Program-made: the position numbers and the translations under genes
Notes under the pieces: model-generated
The model's database searches: none
Told to the model about the DNA's origin: nothing
The model's input: only the letters and a program-made list of their open reading frames with translations
Source: Rhodoferax bucti
GTDB lineage: Bacteria; Pseudomonadota; Gammaproteobacteria; Burkholderiales; Burkholderiaceae_C
Direction of reading: 5' to 3'
DNA length: 64,000 nt
NCBI RefSeq assembly: GCF_005876985.1
Contig: NZ_VAHD01000003.1
Coordinates: forward strand, 620,001 to 684,000
Part shown: piece after piece, positions 1 through 9,670 of the stretch
How the letters are laid out: every line of letters begins with the position of its first letter
Position numbering within the stretch: the first letter of the stretch is position 1

Positions 1-1134
1 CGGCTGGAGTGCGGGCGTGAGCTTGAAGGCATTCAGCACAGCGTCCGTGCTGGCATTCCACACCGAGGCTTTGAGCACAGCCATGAGTGCGGCGCCTGCC
101 CGGCTGGTCGAGAGCTTCCAGCCGTTTTCATCCCGCATGGCAATGCCTGCACCCTCCAACATCGCACGCACCCGTCGCGTCAGCGCCCGGTCCGAGGACA
201 CCAAGGCCACGGGAAACCTGTCTGCAGCCACATGCGCCATGGCACAGGCCGCAGCACGCTGGGCTTCGTCCTCTGCGTCTTGGCATGCATGGAAATGCAG
301 CACCGATGGCAACGCTGTCTCCACAAGCGTAGCGCTCCCGAGTACAGGGGAGGCTCCTAGGTCATCCTCCGCCGGCTCCAAAGAGGCATCCAGCATAAAG
401 AGCCGTGCCCAGCTGCCCCAATGGGCCTGCAGCGCAGTGGCGACCGGGTCCACGGCTAGGCCTTGTACCAGCGCAATTGCATCCCAGGCATCGGGGGCAG
501 CGTCTTCGAACAACACATCGGTATCGAAAGCCGAGACGGCGGCCCACTCCACGGCCACCTGGAGCACGCGGGCTTCCCACGCCAGCGCGGGGCCATCCAT
601 GCCTGCGGCCAGGCTGCGCCTTGCCTCCTGGGCCCACGCGCTGCGCCCCTGCGGTCCCGCCGCAGCCGCATAAGGGGCCAACTGGTGCGCCGTCTCCACC
701 AACAAACCTGCCAAGCCCGCGGGGTCCGGCATGCCACTGCCGGCCAGAAGGTGTTGCGCAGTCAAGGTATCCAAGGCCACATCAAAGCTGATGTCGGTGG
801 CCTGCAATGTGCGGTCGCCCAGAGAGGCCAGCCAGTTAGACGTGGTTTCAAACCGGGGGGCGAACCCTTGCGCACAGTGCTGCGACCAGACGCGGCGCGC
901 CAGCGGCAAGAGCTGCGCATACGGCAGAAGCACCAACGTGCGCCCCGGGTGAATGCCCTCTGAGGTCATCCACTGCTGCAAACGGGCGATCAAGCCGGAG
1001 GCCGGGTCCGACCAGAGCGCCATTGCCGGGTGATCGGGAGGGTACTGAAAGGCCCGCAAGGCCGGGGCAGTATCGTTTTTGGCTATGCCGGCGATAGCCT
1101 GCGGCAGGGCGTGGGGGGACTTGGTTTCTGTCAC
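1..1134 (-). CDS. PD-(D/E)XK nuclease family protein (AddB-like), N-terminal part, truncated by window edge
   Basis: The minus-strand frame is open from a GTG at 1134 to the window edge, giving 378 codons. It reads VTETKSPHALPQA at the start, then the segments GRTLVLLPYAQLLPL, LVSSDRALTRRVRAML and DENGWKLSTSRAG. From memory these are typical of the inactivated helicase-like N-terminal half of AddB/RecB-family nucleases that carry a C-terminal PD-(D/E)XK domain. The nuclease domain itself would lie outside the window. Such a gene next to trxA-rho is common in Comamonadaceae, usually followed by a UvrD-type helicase gene. The likely role is DNA end processing in recombination repair. The start is inferred because no strong Shine-Dalgarno is visible. 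Confidence 0.75.
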   Translation of the reverse strand, partial: MTETKSPHALPQAIAGIAKNDTAPALRAFQYPPDHPAMALWSDPASGLIARLQQWMTSEGIHPGRTLVLLPYAQLLPLARRVWSQHCAQGFAPRFETTSNWLASLGDRTLQATDISFDVALDTLTAQHLLAGSGMPDPAGLAGLLVETAHQLAPYAAAAGPQGRSAWAQEARRSLAAGMDGPALAWEARVLQVAVEWAAVSAFDTDVLFEDAAPDAWDAIALVQGLAVDPVATALQAHWGSWARLFMLDASLEPAEDDLGASPVLGSATLVETALPSVLHFHACQDAEDEAQRAAACAMAHVAADRFPVALVSSDRALTRRVRAMLEGAGIAMRDENGWKLSTSRAGAALMAVLKASVWNASTDAVLNAFKLTPALQP

Positions 1135-1180
1135 AATGCCGCCACTTTAGCTGCATTAGCACTCTTCCAAAGGAACCACC

Positions 1181-1513
1181 ATGGCCAGCGAACTCATCAA
1201 ACACGTAACCGACGCCACATTTGAAGCCGATGTGTTGCAGTCTGACCAACCTATCCTGGTGGACTACTGGGCCGAGTGGTGCGGCCCTTGCAAAATGATT
1301 GCCCCCATCTTGGACGAAGTGTCTGCCACTTACGAAGGCAAACTGCAAATCGCCAAGATGAATGTGGACGAAAACCGCGACATTCCTGCCAAGTTCGGCA
1401 TCCGCGGCATCCCTACCCTGATGTTGTTCAAAGGCGGCCAATTGGCTGCTACCAAGGTGGGCGCATTGAGCAAAGCGCAACTCACTGCCTTCATTGACCA
1501 ACAACTGGCCTGA
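1181..1513 (+). CDS. trxA: Thioredoxin TrxA
   Basis: This is a 110-residue cytoplasmic thioredoxin with the redox motif W-C-G-P-C at residues 33-37, the conserved D28 in VDYWAEW, and the cis-proline segment GIRGIPTL. The length is normal for thioredoxin 1. An AAAGGA Shine-Dalgarno lies just before the ATG. It reduces disulfides in ribonucleotide reductase and other substrates. It could also supply electrons to the LMW-PTP-type arsenate reductase further along the window (inference). It is divergent from the nuclease gene with a 46 bp gap and is followed by rho, as in most Burkholderiales. Confidence 0.97.
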   Translation: MASELIKHVTDATFEADVLQSDQPILVDYWAEWCGPCKMIAPILDEVSATYEGKLQIAKMNVDENRDIPAKFGIRGIPTLMLFKGGQLAATKVGALSKAQLTAFIDQQLA

Positions 1514-1529
1514 TCCGCCGCTAGCCCCT

Positions 1530-1556
1530 GCGACCGTGACACTGCAGCACGGTCGC
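1530..1556 (+). terminator. Hairpin between trxA and rho, possible terminator
   Basis: GCGACCGTG at 1530-1538 pairs perfectly with CACGGTCGC at 1548-1556 around a 9 nt loop. It sits 17 nt after the trxA stop. The following bases (AATTTCCTGT) are only weakly T-rich, so it may be a poor intrinsic terminator or an mRNA 3' end stabiliser. Confidence 0.45.
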
Positions 1557-1566
1557 AATTTCCTGT

Positions 1567-1572
1567 CATAAT
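1567..1572 (+). promoter_or_regulatory. Possible -10 element for rho
   Basis: CATAAT lies within TGTCATAATATT, about 160 nt upstream of the rho ATG. No convincing -35 is visible. If it is used, rho has a long untranslated leader, as in other bacteria where Rho autoregulates in its own leader. That link is inference only. Confidence 0.3.
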
Positions 1573-1731
1573 ATTTGTGTTCACCCGCCGGATTGAAGGC
1601 GGTCAGCCAGATCAGGCTCCGGACACCGAGGCCAAGCACACGGTCTTGCCTCACTCCCCACTCCCCAGATTTTTGAACCACCACTGGTTTCTTTGCCGAT
1701 TTCCGGTTAACGCCCTGACGGGACCCACTCC

Positions 1732-2997
1732 ATGCATTTAAACGAACTCAAAGCACTGCACGTGTCCGAAGTGCTCAAGCAAGCTGAAGAACTTGAGATT
1801 GAAAACACCGGCCGCATGCGCAAGCAGGAGCTGATGTTCGCCATCATCAAGAAGCGGGCCCGTGCGGGCGAGCAGATCATTGCGGATGGCGTGCTGGAAA
1901 TCCTGCCGGATGGCTTCGGCTTCCTGCGCAGCCCCGACACGAGCTATACCGCCAGCACGGATGACATCTACATCAGCCCCAGCCAGGTGCGCCGCTTCAA
2001 CCTGCACACCGGCGACATGATTGAAGGCGAAGTGCGTACGCCCAAAGACGGCGAGCGCTACTTTGCGCTGAACAAGCTGGACAAGGTCAACGGCGGCCCG
2101 CCGGAAGGCAACAAGCACAAGGTCATGTTTGAAAACTTGACCCCTCTGTTCCCCAAGGTGCAGATGCGCCTAGAGCAAGATGGCCTAAAGACCGACGAAA
2201 ACATCACCGGCCGTGTCATCGACATCATTGCGCCTATCGGCAAAGGCCAGCGCGCCTTGTTGGTGGCTCCGCCCAAGAGCGGCAAGACCGTGATGATGCA
2301 GCACATCGCCCACGCCATCTCCGCCAACTACCCCGACAGCCACATGATGGTTTTGCTCGTGGATGAGCGCCCGGAAGAAGTGACCGAAATGCAGCGCACC
2401 GTCAAAGGCGAGGTGATTGCCTCCACCTTCGACGAGCCCGCAGCGCGCCACGTGCACGTAGCCGAAATGGTGATCGAGCGCGCCAAACGCTTGGTGGAGC
2501 TGAAAAAAGACGTGGTGATCCTGCTGGATTCGATCACCCGCCTGGCACGCGCTTACAACAACGTGGTGCCCTCCTCCGGCAAAGTGCTGACCGGTGGTGT
2601 GGATGCCAACGCCCTGCAGCGCCCCAAACGTTTCTTGGGTGCGGCCCGCAATGTGGAAGAAGGCGGCTCGCTCACCATCATCGCCACAGCTCTGGTGGAC
2701 ACCGGCAGCCGCATGGACGAAGTGATTTTTGAAGAGTTCAAGGGCACCGGCAACAGCGAAGTGCACCTGGACCGCCGCCTGTACGAGAAGCGAATTTTCC
2801 CGTCCATCCAGCTCAACCGCAGCGGCACCCGCCGCGAAGAGTTGCTGCTGCAACCCGAAATTCTGCAAAAAACGCGCATCCTGCGCCAATTCCTCTACAA
2901 CATGGATGAAATCGAATCCATGGAAATGGTGCTTAAGCAAATGCGTGCCACCAAGAACAACAGCGAGTTCTTCGACATGATGCGTCGGGGCGGCTGA
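1732..2997 (+). CDS. rho: Transcription termination factor Rho
   Basis: This 421-residue hexameric RNA helicase/translocase has the normal family length (E. coli 419). The N-terminal helical domain starts with [14 protein letters not shown]. The RNA-binding cold-shock-like segment reads [13 protein letters not shown] and [15 protein letters not shown]. Walker A APPKSGKT lies near residue 179, followed by Walker B-like [14 protein letters not shown] and the Q-loop/R-loop region [14 protein letters not shown]. It terminates untranslated transcripts in the cytoplasm. The gene lies between trxA and rpmE2 with its own long leader. Confidence 0.98.
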   Translation: MHLNELKALHVSEVLKQAEELEIENTGRMRKQELMFAIIKKRARAGEQIIADGVLEILPDGFGFLRSPDTSYTASTDDIYISPSQVRRFNLHTGDMIEGEVRTPKDGERYFALNKLDKVNGGPPEGNKHKVMFENLTPLFPKVQMRLEQDGLKTDENITGRVIDIIAPIGKGQRALLVAPPKSGKTVMMQHIAHAISANYPDSHMMVLLVDERPEEVTEMQRTVKGEVIASTFDEPAARHVHVAEMVIERAKRLVELKKDVVILLDSITRLARAYNNVVPSSGKVLTGGVDANALQRPKRFLGAARNVEEGGSLTIIATALVDTGSRMDEVIFEEFKGTGNSEVHLDRRLYEKRIFPSIQLNRSGTRREELLLQPEILQKTRILRQFLYNMDEIESMEMVLKQMRATKNNSEFFDMMRRGG

Positions 2998-3009
2998 TAC
3001 GGCCTAGGC

Positions 3010-3015
3010 TATAAT
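3010..3015 (+). promoter_or_regulatory. Perfect TATAAT hexamer upstream of rpmE2
   Basis: TATAAT begins 12 nt after the rho stop codon and about 92 nt before the rpmE2 ATG. No good -35 lies at the proper distance, so this is a plausible but incomplete sigma70 promoter for rpmE2. Confidence 0.35.
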
Positions 3016-3106
3016 CCAAGGTTTTCGCGACAAGTACGTCGGGCTTTTGTATTGCGCAGGGTTTGCGCAAGGGTCTACGCGGCTGGCGCAACTGATGGAG
3101 AAGAGT

Positions 3107-3364
3107 ATGAAAGAAGGCATTCACCCCAACTACCGCGAAGTGTGCTTCCAGGACATGTCTAACGGATTCAAATTCGTGACACGTTCTTGCGCAAACACCA
3201 AGGAAATGATCGATATGGAAGACGGCCGTAAGTTGCCCCTCTTCAAGCTCGATACCACCAGCGAATCCCACCCCTTCTACACCGGCACCCAAAAGTCGGT
3301 GGACAACATGGGCGGACGCGTGGAGAAGTTCCGCAACCGTTTCGGCAAAACCGCAGCGAAGTAA
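3107..3364 (+). CDS. rpmE2: 50S ribosomal protein L31 type B
   Basis: An 85-residue protein starting [20 protein letters not shown], with an upstream GGAGAAGAG Shine-Dalgarno. The frame is open further upstream to 3047, but the family N-terminus and the ribosome binding site fix the start here. It has the type B hallmark: the CxxC zinc ligands of type A L31 are absent (MSNGFKF at that place), while the C-terminal [21 protein letters not shown] is conserved. It is a large-subunit protein. Zinc-independent paralogues are often Zur-regulated, but no Zur box was recognised. Confidence 0.95.
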   Translation: MKEGIHPNYREVCFQDMSNGFKFVTRSCANTKEMIDMEDGRKLPLFKLDTTSESHPFYTGTQKSVDNMGGRVEKFRNRFGKTAAK

Positions 3365-3395
3365 TCGCAGTTCAGGCCTCGGCCTGGGTTGGTAT

Positions 3396-3430
3396 AAAAG
3401 CAGCACGGACCTCCGCGCTGCTTTTTTTTT
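3396..3430 (+). terminator. Rho-independent terminator after rpmE2
   Basis: AAAAGCAGC (3396-3404) pairs with GCTGCTTTT (3417-3425), and the T tract runs on to 3430 (nine T in a row). The loop itself contains a small CGGA/TCCG stem. It lies 31 nt after the rpmE2 stop and separates that gene from the membrane protein gene. Confidence 0.9.
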
Positions 3431-3460
3431 GATCTCCGCTGATTCTCTTTTTCAACACCT

Positions 3461-5173
3461 GTGAACCTCCCCAATCCTGCCATCGTTGCCCAAGCCTCTG
3501 TGCGGCGCCTTCCCCGCCCCGCCCTGATACTGCTGTGTTTGGCATTCATAGGCGCGGGCTTTATCGGACGCGATGGCTGGCGCAGTGCTGATTTGAGTGC
3601 GCTCGGCTTTATGGCAGCGTTGCAGCGGGGTGAGGCTTCTTGGTTGCAGCCCGCACTGCTGGGTATTCGCCCGGACTTTCCCGCCCTGTTGCCGTATTGG
3701 TTAGGAGCTTGGGTACTTGAAATCGCCCCAGCCCATGCGGACACCGATTTTTGGGTGCGCATTCCTTTTGCACTTCTGTTGACCATCGCGTTCATCGGCA
3801 CGTGGTACGGCAGTTACTACCTGGCGCGCAGCCCTGCTGCACAACCGGTGGCCTTCGCTTTTGGCGGCGAGGCGCGCCCCACCGACTATGCCCGTGCCAT
3901 GGCAGACGGGGGAGTCCTCGCGTTTTTGGCCTCTCTGGGCCTGGCACAACTCGGCCATGAAACTACGCCGGCACTTGCCCAACTCGGTTTTACGGCCCTG
4001 TTGTTTTATGCGCTCAGTGCACTGCCCTACCATCGCACCGGACCTGCGCTCAGCGCTGTGGTCGGCATGGCGGGCTTGAGCCTGAGTGGAGCACCCGCGG
4101 TTTCCTTGCTTTTCGGCTTGGGGGGCGCTTGCATCCATGCCATCGACAAACGTACTGGTGCAGAGGAACATGCCCCCGTGCGAAACACCGCAGCAGAGGC
4201 GACTGCACTCGCTGTCGTCGCGCTGCTGATCGCATGGTCCGCACGTGCTCTGGGGCTGTGGGTCTGGAAGGTGGAATGGCCCGCTCTCAGCTGGGACTAC
4301 TGGAACGGGCATGTGCAGTTGCTCTTGTGGTTTACCTGGCCGTCATGGCCTCTGGCGCTCTACAGCGTCTGGCGATGGCGCAAGCAACTGTTCAATCTGC
4401 ATATCAGTCGGCACTTATCTTTGCCTGCTTGGTTTATTGTGACCAGTGTGGGCTCCATGCTGCTGTCCGGTTCACCGGACCGCTCCCTCTTGCTGGCTTT
4501 GCCCGCGTTTGCTGCCATGGCTGCGTTTGCGCTGCCTACGCTGCGCCGCCAGGTCGCCGCCCTGATCGATTGGTTCACTCTGCTCTTCTTTACCGGATGC
4601 GGCATCATCATCTGGGTGGTGTGGATTGCCATGCAAACCGGTGTTCCGCCCCAACCTGCGGCGAATGTCGCACGCCTCGCGCCGGGTTTTGATGCCCGCT
4701 TTCAACTGCTTCCCTTTGTATTTGCCCTTGCCGCCACGCTGGCTTGGGCATGGCTGGTGCGATGGAGAGCCGGTCGTCATCGGGCGGCTATCTGGAAGAG
4801 TCTGGTGCTGCCTGCAAGTGGAGCATCTCTCTGCTGGCTGCTGTTGATGACGCTATGGATGCCATTGCTGGATTACGCACAAAGCGCAAAAACTATGGTT
4901 CGCCAGACCCGTGCCATTATTTCTGCGGACCAATGTGCAGCGGTCATGAATATCGACGTCGCCCAAATCGCAGCATTGCGCTGGTACGGCCAACTCGACT
5001 TGCGACAAGCCACCAACGCAGCGGAATGCCCTTGGCTTCTCACAGAGCCTGCGGGCAATGCCGAAATTTCACCGTCTATCGACAGAAGCCAATGGGCACC
5101 CCACACCTTGGTGCAACATCCGGTCGCTGGATCAGAAATGTTTTGGATTTTGAAGCGCCTCAAGACCGACTAA
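3461..5173 (+). CDS. Polytopic membrane protein, GT39/ArnT-like glycosyltransferase family (function unassigned)
   Basis: A 570-residue integral membrane protein starting with GTG (VNLPNPAIVAQ). I see about ten hydrophobic segments, beginning with ALILLCLAFIGAGFIG. The N-terminal loop after TM1 contains GRDGWRSADLSALGFM, resembling the acidic first periplasmic loop of GT-C enzymes such as ArnT/GT39 that use polyprenyl-phosphate sugars. A soluble C-terminal tail (about residues 475-570) follows the last TM. The acceptor and sugar cannot be read from the sequence. The gene stands alone, downstream of the rpmE2 terminator and convergent with phoR. Confidence 0.6.
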   Translation: MNLPNPAIVAQASVRRLPRPALILLCLAFIGAGFIGRDGWRSADLSALGFMAALQRGEASWLQPALLGIRPDFPALLPYWLGAWVLEIAPAHADTDFWVRIPFALLLTIAFIGTWYGSYYLARSPAAQPVAFAFGGEARPTDYARAMADGGVLAFLASLGLAQLGHETTPALAQLGFTALLFYALSALPYHRTGPALSAVVGMAGLSLSGAPAVSLLFGLGGACIHAIDKRTGAEEHAPVRNTAAEATALAVVALLIAWSARALGLWVWKVEWPALSWDYWNGHVQLLLWFTWPSWPLALYSVWRWRKQLFNLHISRHLSLPAWFIVTSVGSMLLSGSPDRSLLLALPAFAAMAAFALPTLRRQVAALIDWFTLLFFTGCGIIIWVVWIAMQTGVPPQPAANVARLAPGFDARFQLLPFVFALAATLAWAWLVRWRAGRHRAAIWKSLVLPASGASLCWLLLMTLWMPLLDYAQSAKTMVRQTRAIISADQCAAVMNIDVAQIAALRWYGQLDLRQATNAAECPWLLTEPAGNAEISPSIDRSQWAPHTLVQHPVAGSEMFWILKRLKTD

Positions 5174-5198
5174 ACAGTTGCGGCGGTGCGCAGTCCGC

Positions 5199-6521
5199 TT
5201 ATTGAAGCCGCAGCCGCGCAGCCTTGAATCGCAAGGTGAATGTAGAGCCCCTTCCCGGAATACTCTCAATCAGCAACTCAGCGCCATGGCGCTGCGCGAC
5301 ATGCTTGACGATGGCCAGCCCCAGGCCAGTACCACCGGTATCCCTGGAGCGGCTTCTGTCAACGCGGTAAAAGCGTTCAGTCAGACGGGGAATGTGTTCC
5401 GGCGCAATGCCCGGTCCGGTGTCCTGCACCGAGAGCTCACCCAAGCCATCTGCTGTTTTACGCCAGTGGACCTGAATGCTTTTATCTGCTGGGGTGTAGC
5501 GAATGGCATTGCCAATCAGGTTGGCCACCGCGCTGTGTAATTCAGTGGGTGAGCCGGTGACGGCTACCGCATCGGAAATCAAAAACTGAATGTCTTGCGC
5601 TTTGCCCCACACCAGAGAGGACAGCTGGTGAGCCTCTTGCTTGCACTGCTGCAGCAACTGCACCATGTCCACGAGATCCGCACCGGAAGGAGCAGGACTG
5701 CCCTCCAAGCGAGACAGGGTGAGCAAATCATTCACCAAACTCTGCATACGCGATGCCTGTTGCGACATCAGGTTCAGATAGCTATGGCGCTCGGCCTCGT
5801 CCAGAGGCAGGGTCTGCAAGGTCTCGACAAAGCCGGCCAGCACGGTCAGCGGCGTACGGATTTCGTGCGACACATTGGCGACAAAGTCGCGCCGCATAGC
5901 CTCGGCCTGCTCTACCGCAGTGATGTCCCGCGACAGCAGCAAATTACGCCCCTCTCCGTAGGGGTGCAAGTGCACAGAGAGCTTGACGGGCTTGGAGCCG
6001 GTGCTTTCTCGCCCCGGCATGACCAGCCCGTGGCTGAAATCGTGACCGGTGTAGTAGGTGGCAAAGCCAGGGTCGCGCACCAGGTTGCCGAAATGCTGGA
6101 GCATGTCACGGCGGGCATCAAATCCGAAATGTTGCCCCGCCATTTGGTTAAACCACTCAATACGGCCCGACGCATCCAACAACACCACCCCGTTGGGAGA
6201 GGCTTGCAAAGCGGCCAAAAAATCCTGCAGCTTGGTTTCGCCATCCGCCACGCGGCGCTCACGGGCGCGGAATTGCCGCCGGGTACGTTCTGCTACCTCG
6301 CTCCAGAACCCGTAGCCCAGCTTGATTTCGGTGGACTCGCCATGTTGCAGCCAGCGCATCAGGCGCATACCCCGAGCCGCATCGATCAACAGCCAAGCGA
6401 AGCCTCCGGCCAGTGCTCCGAAGAAAGGCCCCCAATGAGGCAGACCCGCACCAGACACCCAGTACCCTGCCAAGCCGCCTGCGATCTGCAGCAGCAGGAA
6501 AGACAAAATGCGAAAAAACAT
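5199..6521 (-). CDS. phoR: Phosphate regulon sensor histidine kinase PhoR
   Basis: A 440-residue membrane sensor kinase. Two closely spaced N-terminal hydrophobic segments (about residues 1-25 and 31-48) are followed by a PAS-like domain (about 100-200). The dimerisation/phosphoacceptor motif VANVSHEIRTPL has its phosphorylated His near 219. The ATPase boxes are NLIGNAIRYTP (N), DTGPGIAP (G1) and GGTGLGLAIVKH (G2). It lacks a large periplasmic domain, as is normal for PhoR, which reads the state of the Pst transporter through PhoU. It follows phoB with a 20 bp gap at the distal end of the pst-pho operon. Confidence 0.95.
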   Translation of the reverse strand: MFFRILSFLLLQIAGGLAGYWVSGAGLPHWGPFFGALAGGFAWLLIDAARGMRLMRWLQHGESTEIKLGYGFWSEVAERTRRQFRARERRVADGETKLQDFLAALQASPNGVVLLDASGRIEWFNQMAGQHFGFDARRDMLQHFGNLVRDPGFATYYTGHDFSHGLVMPGRESTGSKPVKLSVHLHPYGEGRNLLLSRDITAVEQAEAMRRDFVANVSHEIRTPLTVLAGFVETLQTLPLDEAERHSYLNLMSQQASRMQSLVNDLLTLSRLEGSPAPSGADLVDMVQLLQQCKQEAHQLSSLVWGKAQDIQFLISDAVAVTGSPTELHSAVANLIGNAIRYTPADKSIQVHWRKTADGLGELSVQDTGPGIAPEHIPRLTERFYRVDRSRSRDTGGTGLGLAIVKHVAQRHGAELLIESIPGRGSTFTLRFKAARLRLQ

Positions 6522-6541
6522 CCGCTAACTGTAACCAGCAA

Positions 6542-7279
6542 TCAGGCGTTGACTTTGTCAGCGGCCAAGGCCGGCGAGACCACGGGTACTGCGGGTTTCG
6601 CGGTCAAGCGATAGCCCGCACCACGCACGGTTTCCACCATCGAGCCCGCGTGGGCCAAAGCCTCTCGCAGCCGTTTGACGTGGACATCGACCGTGCGCTC
6701 CTCGATATACACATGGTCGCCCCAGACGTTGTCCAAAAGCTGGGCACGGCTGTGTACCCGCTCGGCATGTCCCATGAGGTAGTGCAACAGCTTGAATTCG
6801 GTTGGCCCCAGCTTCAAAGCCATCTCTTCAAAAGATACACGATGGGTAGAAGGGTCCAGCGTCAGCCCGGCAATCGTCAGCGCATCGCCGGCACTTTCCG
6901 GCGTGCGACGGCGCAATACCGCACGCACCCGGGCCAGCAATTCCTTGGTAGAAAACGGCTTGGCAATGTAATCGTCCGCTCCGGCATCCAAGCCCGCCAC
7001 GCGATCGGCCTCATCACCACGTGCAGTGAGCATGATGATGGGCACGTCCTTGGTGCGGGGGTCAGAGCGCCAGCGCTTGGCCAACGTCAAACCGCTTTCG
7101 CCCGGGAGCATCCAGTCGAGCAGAATCAGGTCAGGAATTCCCGCATCAATCTCACGCTGAGCGGTGTCACTGTCCATCGCCCAGCGGGGGCGGAACCCGT
7201 TGTGCCGGAGATTGACTGCAATCAACTCTGCAATAGCCGACTCATCCTCGACCACCAGAACAGCGGGCATCGTCTTCAT
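6542..7279 (-). CDS. phoB: Phosphate regulon response regulator PhoB
   Basis: A 245-residue OmpR-family regulator. The receiver has acidic residues in VVEDESAIAEL, the phosphoacceptor Asp55 in LILLDWMLPG, and Lys in YIAKPFSTKEL. The C-terminal winged helix ends VYIEERTVDVHVKRLREAL and VRGAGYRL. When phosphorylated it binds Pho boxes, and good matches occur in this window at pstS, the fasciclin gene and ppk1. The ATG overlaps the 3' end of phoU by 4 nt, so translation is probably coupled. A short Ala/Val-rich tail follows the DNA-binding domain. Confidence 0.97.
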   Translation of the reverse strand: MKTMPAVLVVEDESAIAELIAVNLRHNGFRPRWAMDSDTAQREIDAGIPDLILLDWMLPGESGLTLAKRWRSDPRTKDVPIIMLTARGDEADRVAGLDAGADDYIAKPFSTKELLARVRAVLRRRTPESAGDALTIAGLTLDPSTHRVSFEEMALKLGPTEFKLLHYLMGHAERVHSRAQLLDNVWGDHVYIEERTVDVHVKRLREALAHAGSMVETVRGAGYRLTAKPAVPVVSPALAADKVNA

Positions 7280-7977
7280 TTGATAACAGACTCGATTTTT
7301 TCCATGGTGGAGTGACGGACATCCTCACCCTTGACCACATAAATAATGAACTCAGCGATGTTCTTGGAGTGGTCGCCGATGCGCTCAATCGCCTTGGCCA
7401 GGAACAACAAGTCCAAGCTGGGGGAAATCATGCGGGGGTCTTCCATCATGTAGGTGACCAGCTTGCGAACGAAGCCGTCAAACTCCGCGTCGATCAGGTC
7501 GTCTTCCTTCAGGATGGACACGGCTGCCGCCACGTCCAAACGGGCAAATGCATCCAGCGCCTTGTTCAACAGGCCGGAGGCCAAATCGGCCGCCACACGC
7601 AGCTCCAAAGATGGCAGCGAACGGGGTGCACCGCTTTGAATGATGGAACGCACCATGCGGGCGATTTTTTCTGCCTCGTCCCCCACACGCTCCAAGTTGG
7701 CGGTGGTCTTGGAAATAGCAATCAGCAAACGCAGGTCGCGGGCGGTGGGCTGGCGGCGGGCAATAATGCTGGAGAGGTCGCGGTCGATCTCCAGTTCCAT
7801 CGCGTTCACGCGGGCTTCGCGGGCGCTGACCTCATCGGCCACTTCCACGCTGAATTGGGACAGTGCGTAAATCGCCTGGCGGATTTGCGACTCCACCAGT
7901 CCCCCAAGCTCCATCACCTGGGACGAGACAGACGTCAGTTCGCTGTCGAACTGGGTCGAAAGATGTTTATCGGGCAT
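7276..7977 (-). CDS. phoU: Phosphate signalling complex protein PhoU
   Basis: A 233-residue all-helical protein made of two PhoU repeats, each with an acidic metal-binding type motif (ERVGDEAEKIARM in the first, ERIGDHSKNIAEFI in the second). It links the PstSCAB transporter to PhoR and keeps PhoR in phosphatase mode when phosphate is plentiful. It lies between pstB (16 bp gap) and phoB (4 nt overlap). Confidence 0.97.
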   Translation of the reverse strand: MPDKHLSTQFDSELTSVSSQVMELGGLVESQIRQAIYALSQFSVEVADEVSAREARVNAMELEIDRDLSSIIARRQPTARDLRLLIAISKTTANLERVGDEAEKIARMVRSIIQSGAPRSLPSLELRVAADLASGLLNKALDAFARLDVAAAVSILKEDDLIDAEFDGFVRKLVTYMMEDPRMISPSLDLLFLAKAIERIGDHSKNIAEFIIYVVKGEDVRHSTMEKIESVIK

Positions 7978-7993
7978 AGCGTCCTCTCCTTGC

Positions 7994-8773
7994 TTAGCCG
8001 AAACGGCCGGTAATGTAGTCTTCTGTTTCTTTGCGTGTCGGCTTGAAGAACATCTGCTCTGTCGGCCCGAACTCCACCAGGTCGCCCAGGTACATGTAGG
8101 CGGTGTAGTCGCTGCAACGCGCCGCTTGCTGCATGTTGTGGGTCACGATGACCACGGTGTAATCGTTCTTCAACTCCACAATCAACTCTTCCACCTTGGC
8201 GGTAGAAATGGGGTCCAGCGCGGAGCAAGGCTCGTCGAGCAACAGCACTTCAGGCTTGATCGCAATGCCGCGTGCAATACACAAACGCTGCTGCTGGCCG
8301 CCGGAGAGGCTGGAGCCACTCTGATGCAACTTGTCTTTCACTTCCGTCCACAGCGCGGACTTGCGCAGCGCCCACTCCACACGCTCTTCCATATCGGTGG
8401 CGTTGAGGTTTTCGAACAACTTCACGCCAAAGGCGATGTTGTCGTAAATGGACATCGGGAACGGCGTGGGCTTCTGAAACACCATGCCGACCTTGGCGCG
8501 CAACAACGCTACGTCTTCTTTGCTGGTCAACAGGTTCTCACCGTCCAGCATGATTTGGCCTTCGGCGCGCTGCTCGGGGTACAACTCAAACATGCGATTG
8601 AAGATGCGCAGCAGCGTAGATTTGCCGCAACCGGAGGGGCCGATGAACGCGGTCACGCGCTTTTCGGGGATTTCCAGGTTGATGCCCTTGAGGGCGTGGA
8701 ACTTGCCGTAGTAAAAGTTCAGGTCCTTGACGGAAATCTTGGACTTGGTCGGTGCGCTAGGGGTATTCAACAT
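7994..8773 (-). CDS. pstB: Phosphate ABC transporter ATP-binding protein PstB
   Basis: A 259-residue ABC ATPase. Walker [10 protein letters not shown] lies at residues 45-53, followed by a Q-loop ([16 protein letters not shown], characteristic of PstB), signature LSGGQQQR, Walker [14 protein letters not shown] and the H-loop IVTHNMQQA. It powers high-affinity phosphate import through PstCA. It sits 36 bp after pstA in the operon. Confidence 0.98.
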   Translation of the reverse strand: MLNTPSAPTKSKISVKDLNFYYGKFHALKGINLEIPEKRVTAFIGPSGCGKSTLLRIFNRMFELYPEQRAEGQIMLDGENLLTSKEDVALLRAKVGMVFQKPTPFPMSIYDNIAFGVKLFENLNATDMEERVEWALRKSALWTEVKDKLHQSGSSLSGGQQQRLCIARGIAIKPEVLLLDEPCSALDPISTAKVEELIVELKNDYTVVIVTHNMQQAARCSDYTAYMYLGDLVEFGPTEQMFFKPTRKETEDYITGRFG

Positions 8774-8809
8774 AAAAGTAATCCTTGTAACGTCAGTGCG
8801 CTCAGCGCA

Positions 8810-9670
8810 TCAGGCCTTGGTGCGGGTCAATACCCGAGCCAAAATATTCAGTCCCAAAACAGCCAAAGTGATCAAGAACACACCGGCCCACGCCAGTTGC
8901 TGCCAGTTTTCGTACGGGCTCATGGCGAACTTGAAAATGGTCACAGGCAAGCTGGCCATGGGCTCGCTCAGCGATGAGGTCCAGAACTGGTTGCTCAGCG
9001 CAGTGAACAGCAAAGGCGCGGTTTCACCGGCAATGCGGGCCACCGCCAGCAGCACACCCGTAATCACACCGGCACGGGCCGACTTGAGGGTGATGCTCAA
9101 AATGACTTTCCACTTGGGTGCGCCCAAGGCATAAGCCGCTTCACGCAAACCGGCAGGCACCAGTTGCAGCATGTTTTCCGTGGTGCGGATCACCACCGGA
9201 ATCACGATCAGCGACAAGGCCAAAATGCCGGCGTAGCCCGAAAACGACTTGAAGCGCGACACCACCACGGCATACACAAACAGGCCCACCACGATAGAAG
9301 GCGCCGATAGCAAAATGTCGTTCACAAAACGCACGGTGGCAGCCAACCAGCTCTTGTTGTCAAACTCCACCAGGTAGATACCGGCCATCACACCCACGGG
9401 GGTGCCTACACAGGTTGCGAGCACCACCATCAGCAGCGAACCGTAAATGGCGTTGGCCAAACCACCTGCCTCGTTGGGGGGCGGGGTCATTTCCGTCAGC
9501 GTGGCCAGCGTCATGCCGCCAATGCCCAGGCGGAAGGTTTCCCAAAGAATCCAGAACAACCACACCAGACCGAATGCCATGGCTGCCAGTGCCAGCCCGG
9601 TGGCCAGAATATTGACGCGCTTGCGCTGCGCAAAACGCGCGCTGCGAATTTGTGAAAGCGTTGCGCTCAT
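8810..9670 (-). CDS. pstA: Phosphate ABC transporter permease PstA
   Basis: A 286-residue inner membrane permease with about six TM segments. The EAA-type cytoplasmic loop reads [20 protein letters not shown]. The start overlaps the pstC stop by 4 nt. It pairs with PstC as the transmembrane pore of the phosphate importer. Confidence 0.97.
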   Translation of the reverse strand: MSATLSQIRSARFAQRKRVNILATGLALAAMAFGLVWLFWILWETFRLGIGGMTLATLTEMTPPPNEAGGLANAIYGSLLMVVLATCVGTPVGVMAGIYLVEFDNKSWLAATVRFVNDILLSAPSIVVGLFVYAVVVSRFKSFSGYAGILALSLIVIPVVIRTTENMLQLVPAGLREAAYALGAPKWKVILSITLKSARAGVITGVLLAVARIAGETAPLLFTALSNQFWTSSLSEPMASLPVTIFKFAMSPYENWQQLAWAGVFLITLAVLGLNILARVLTRTKA

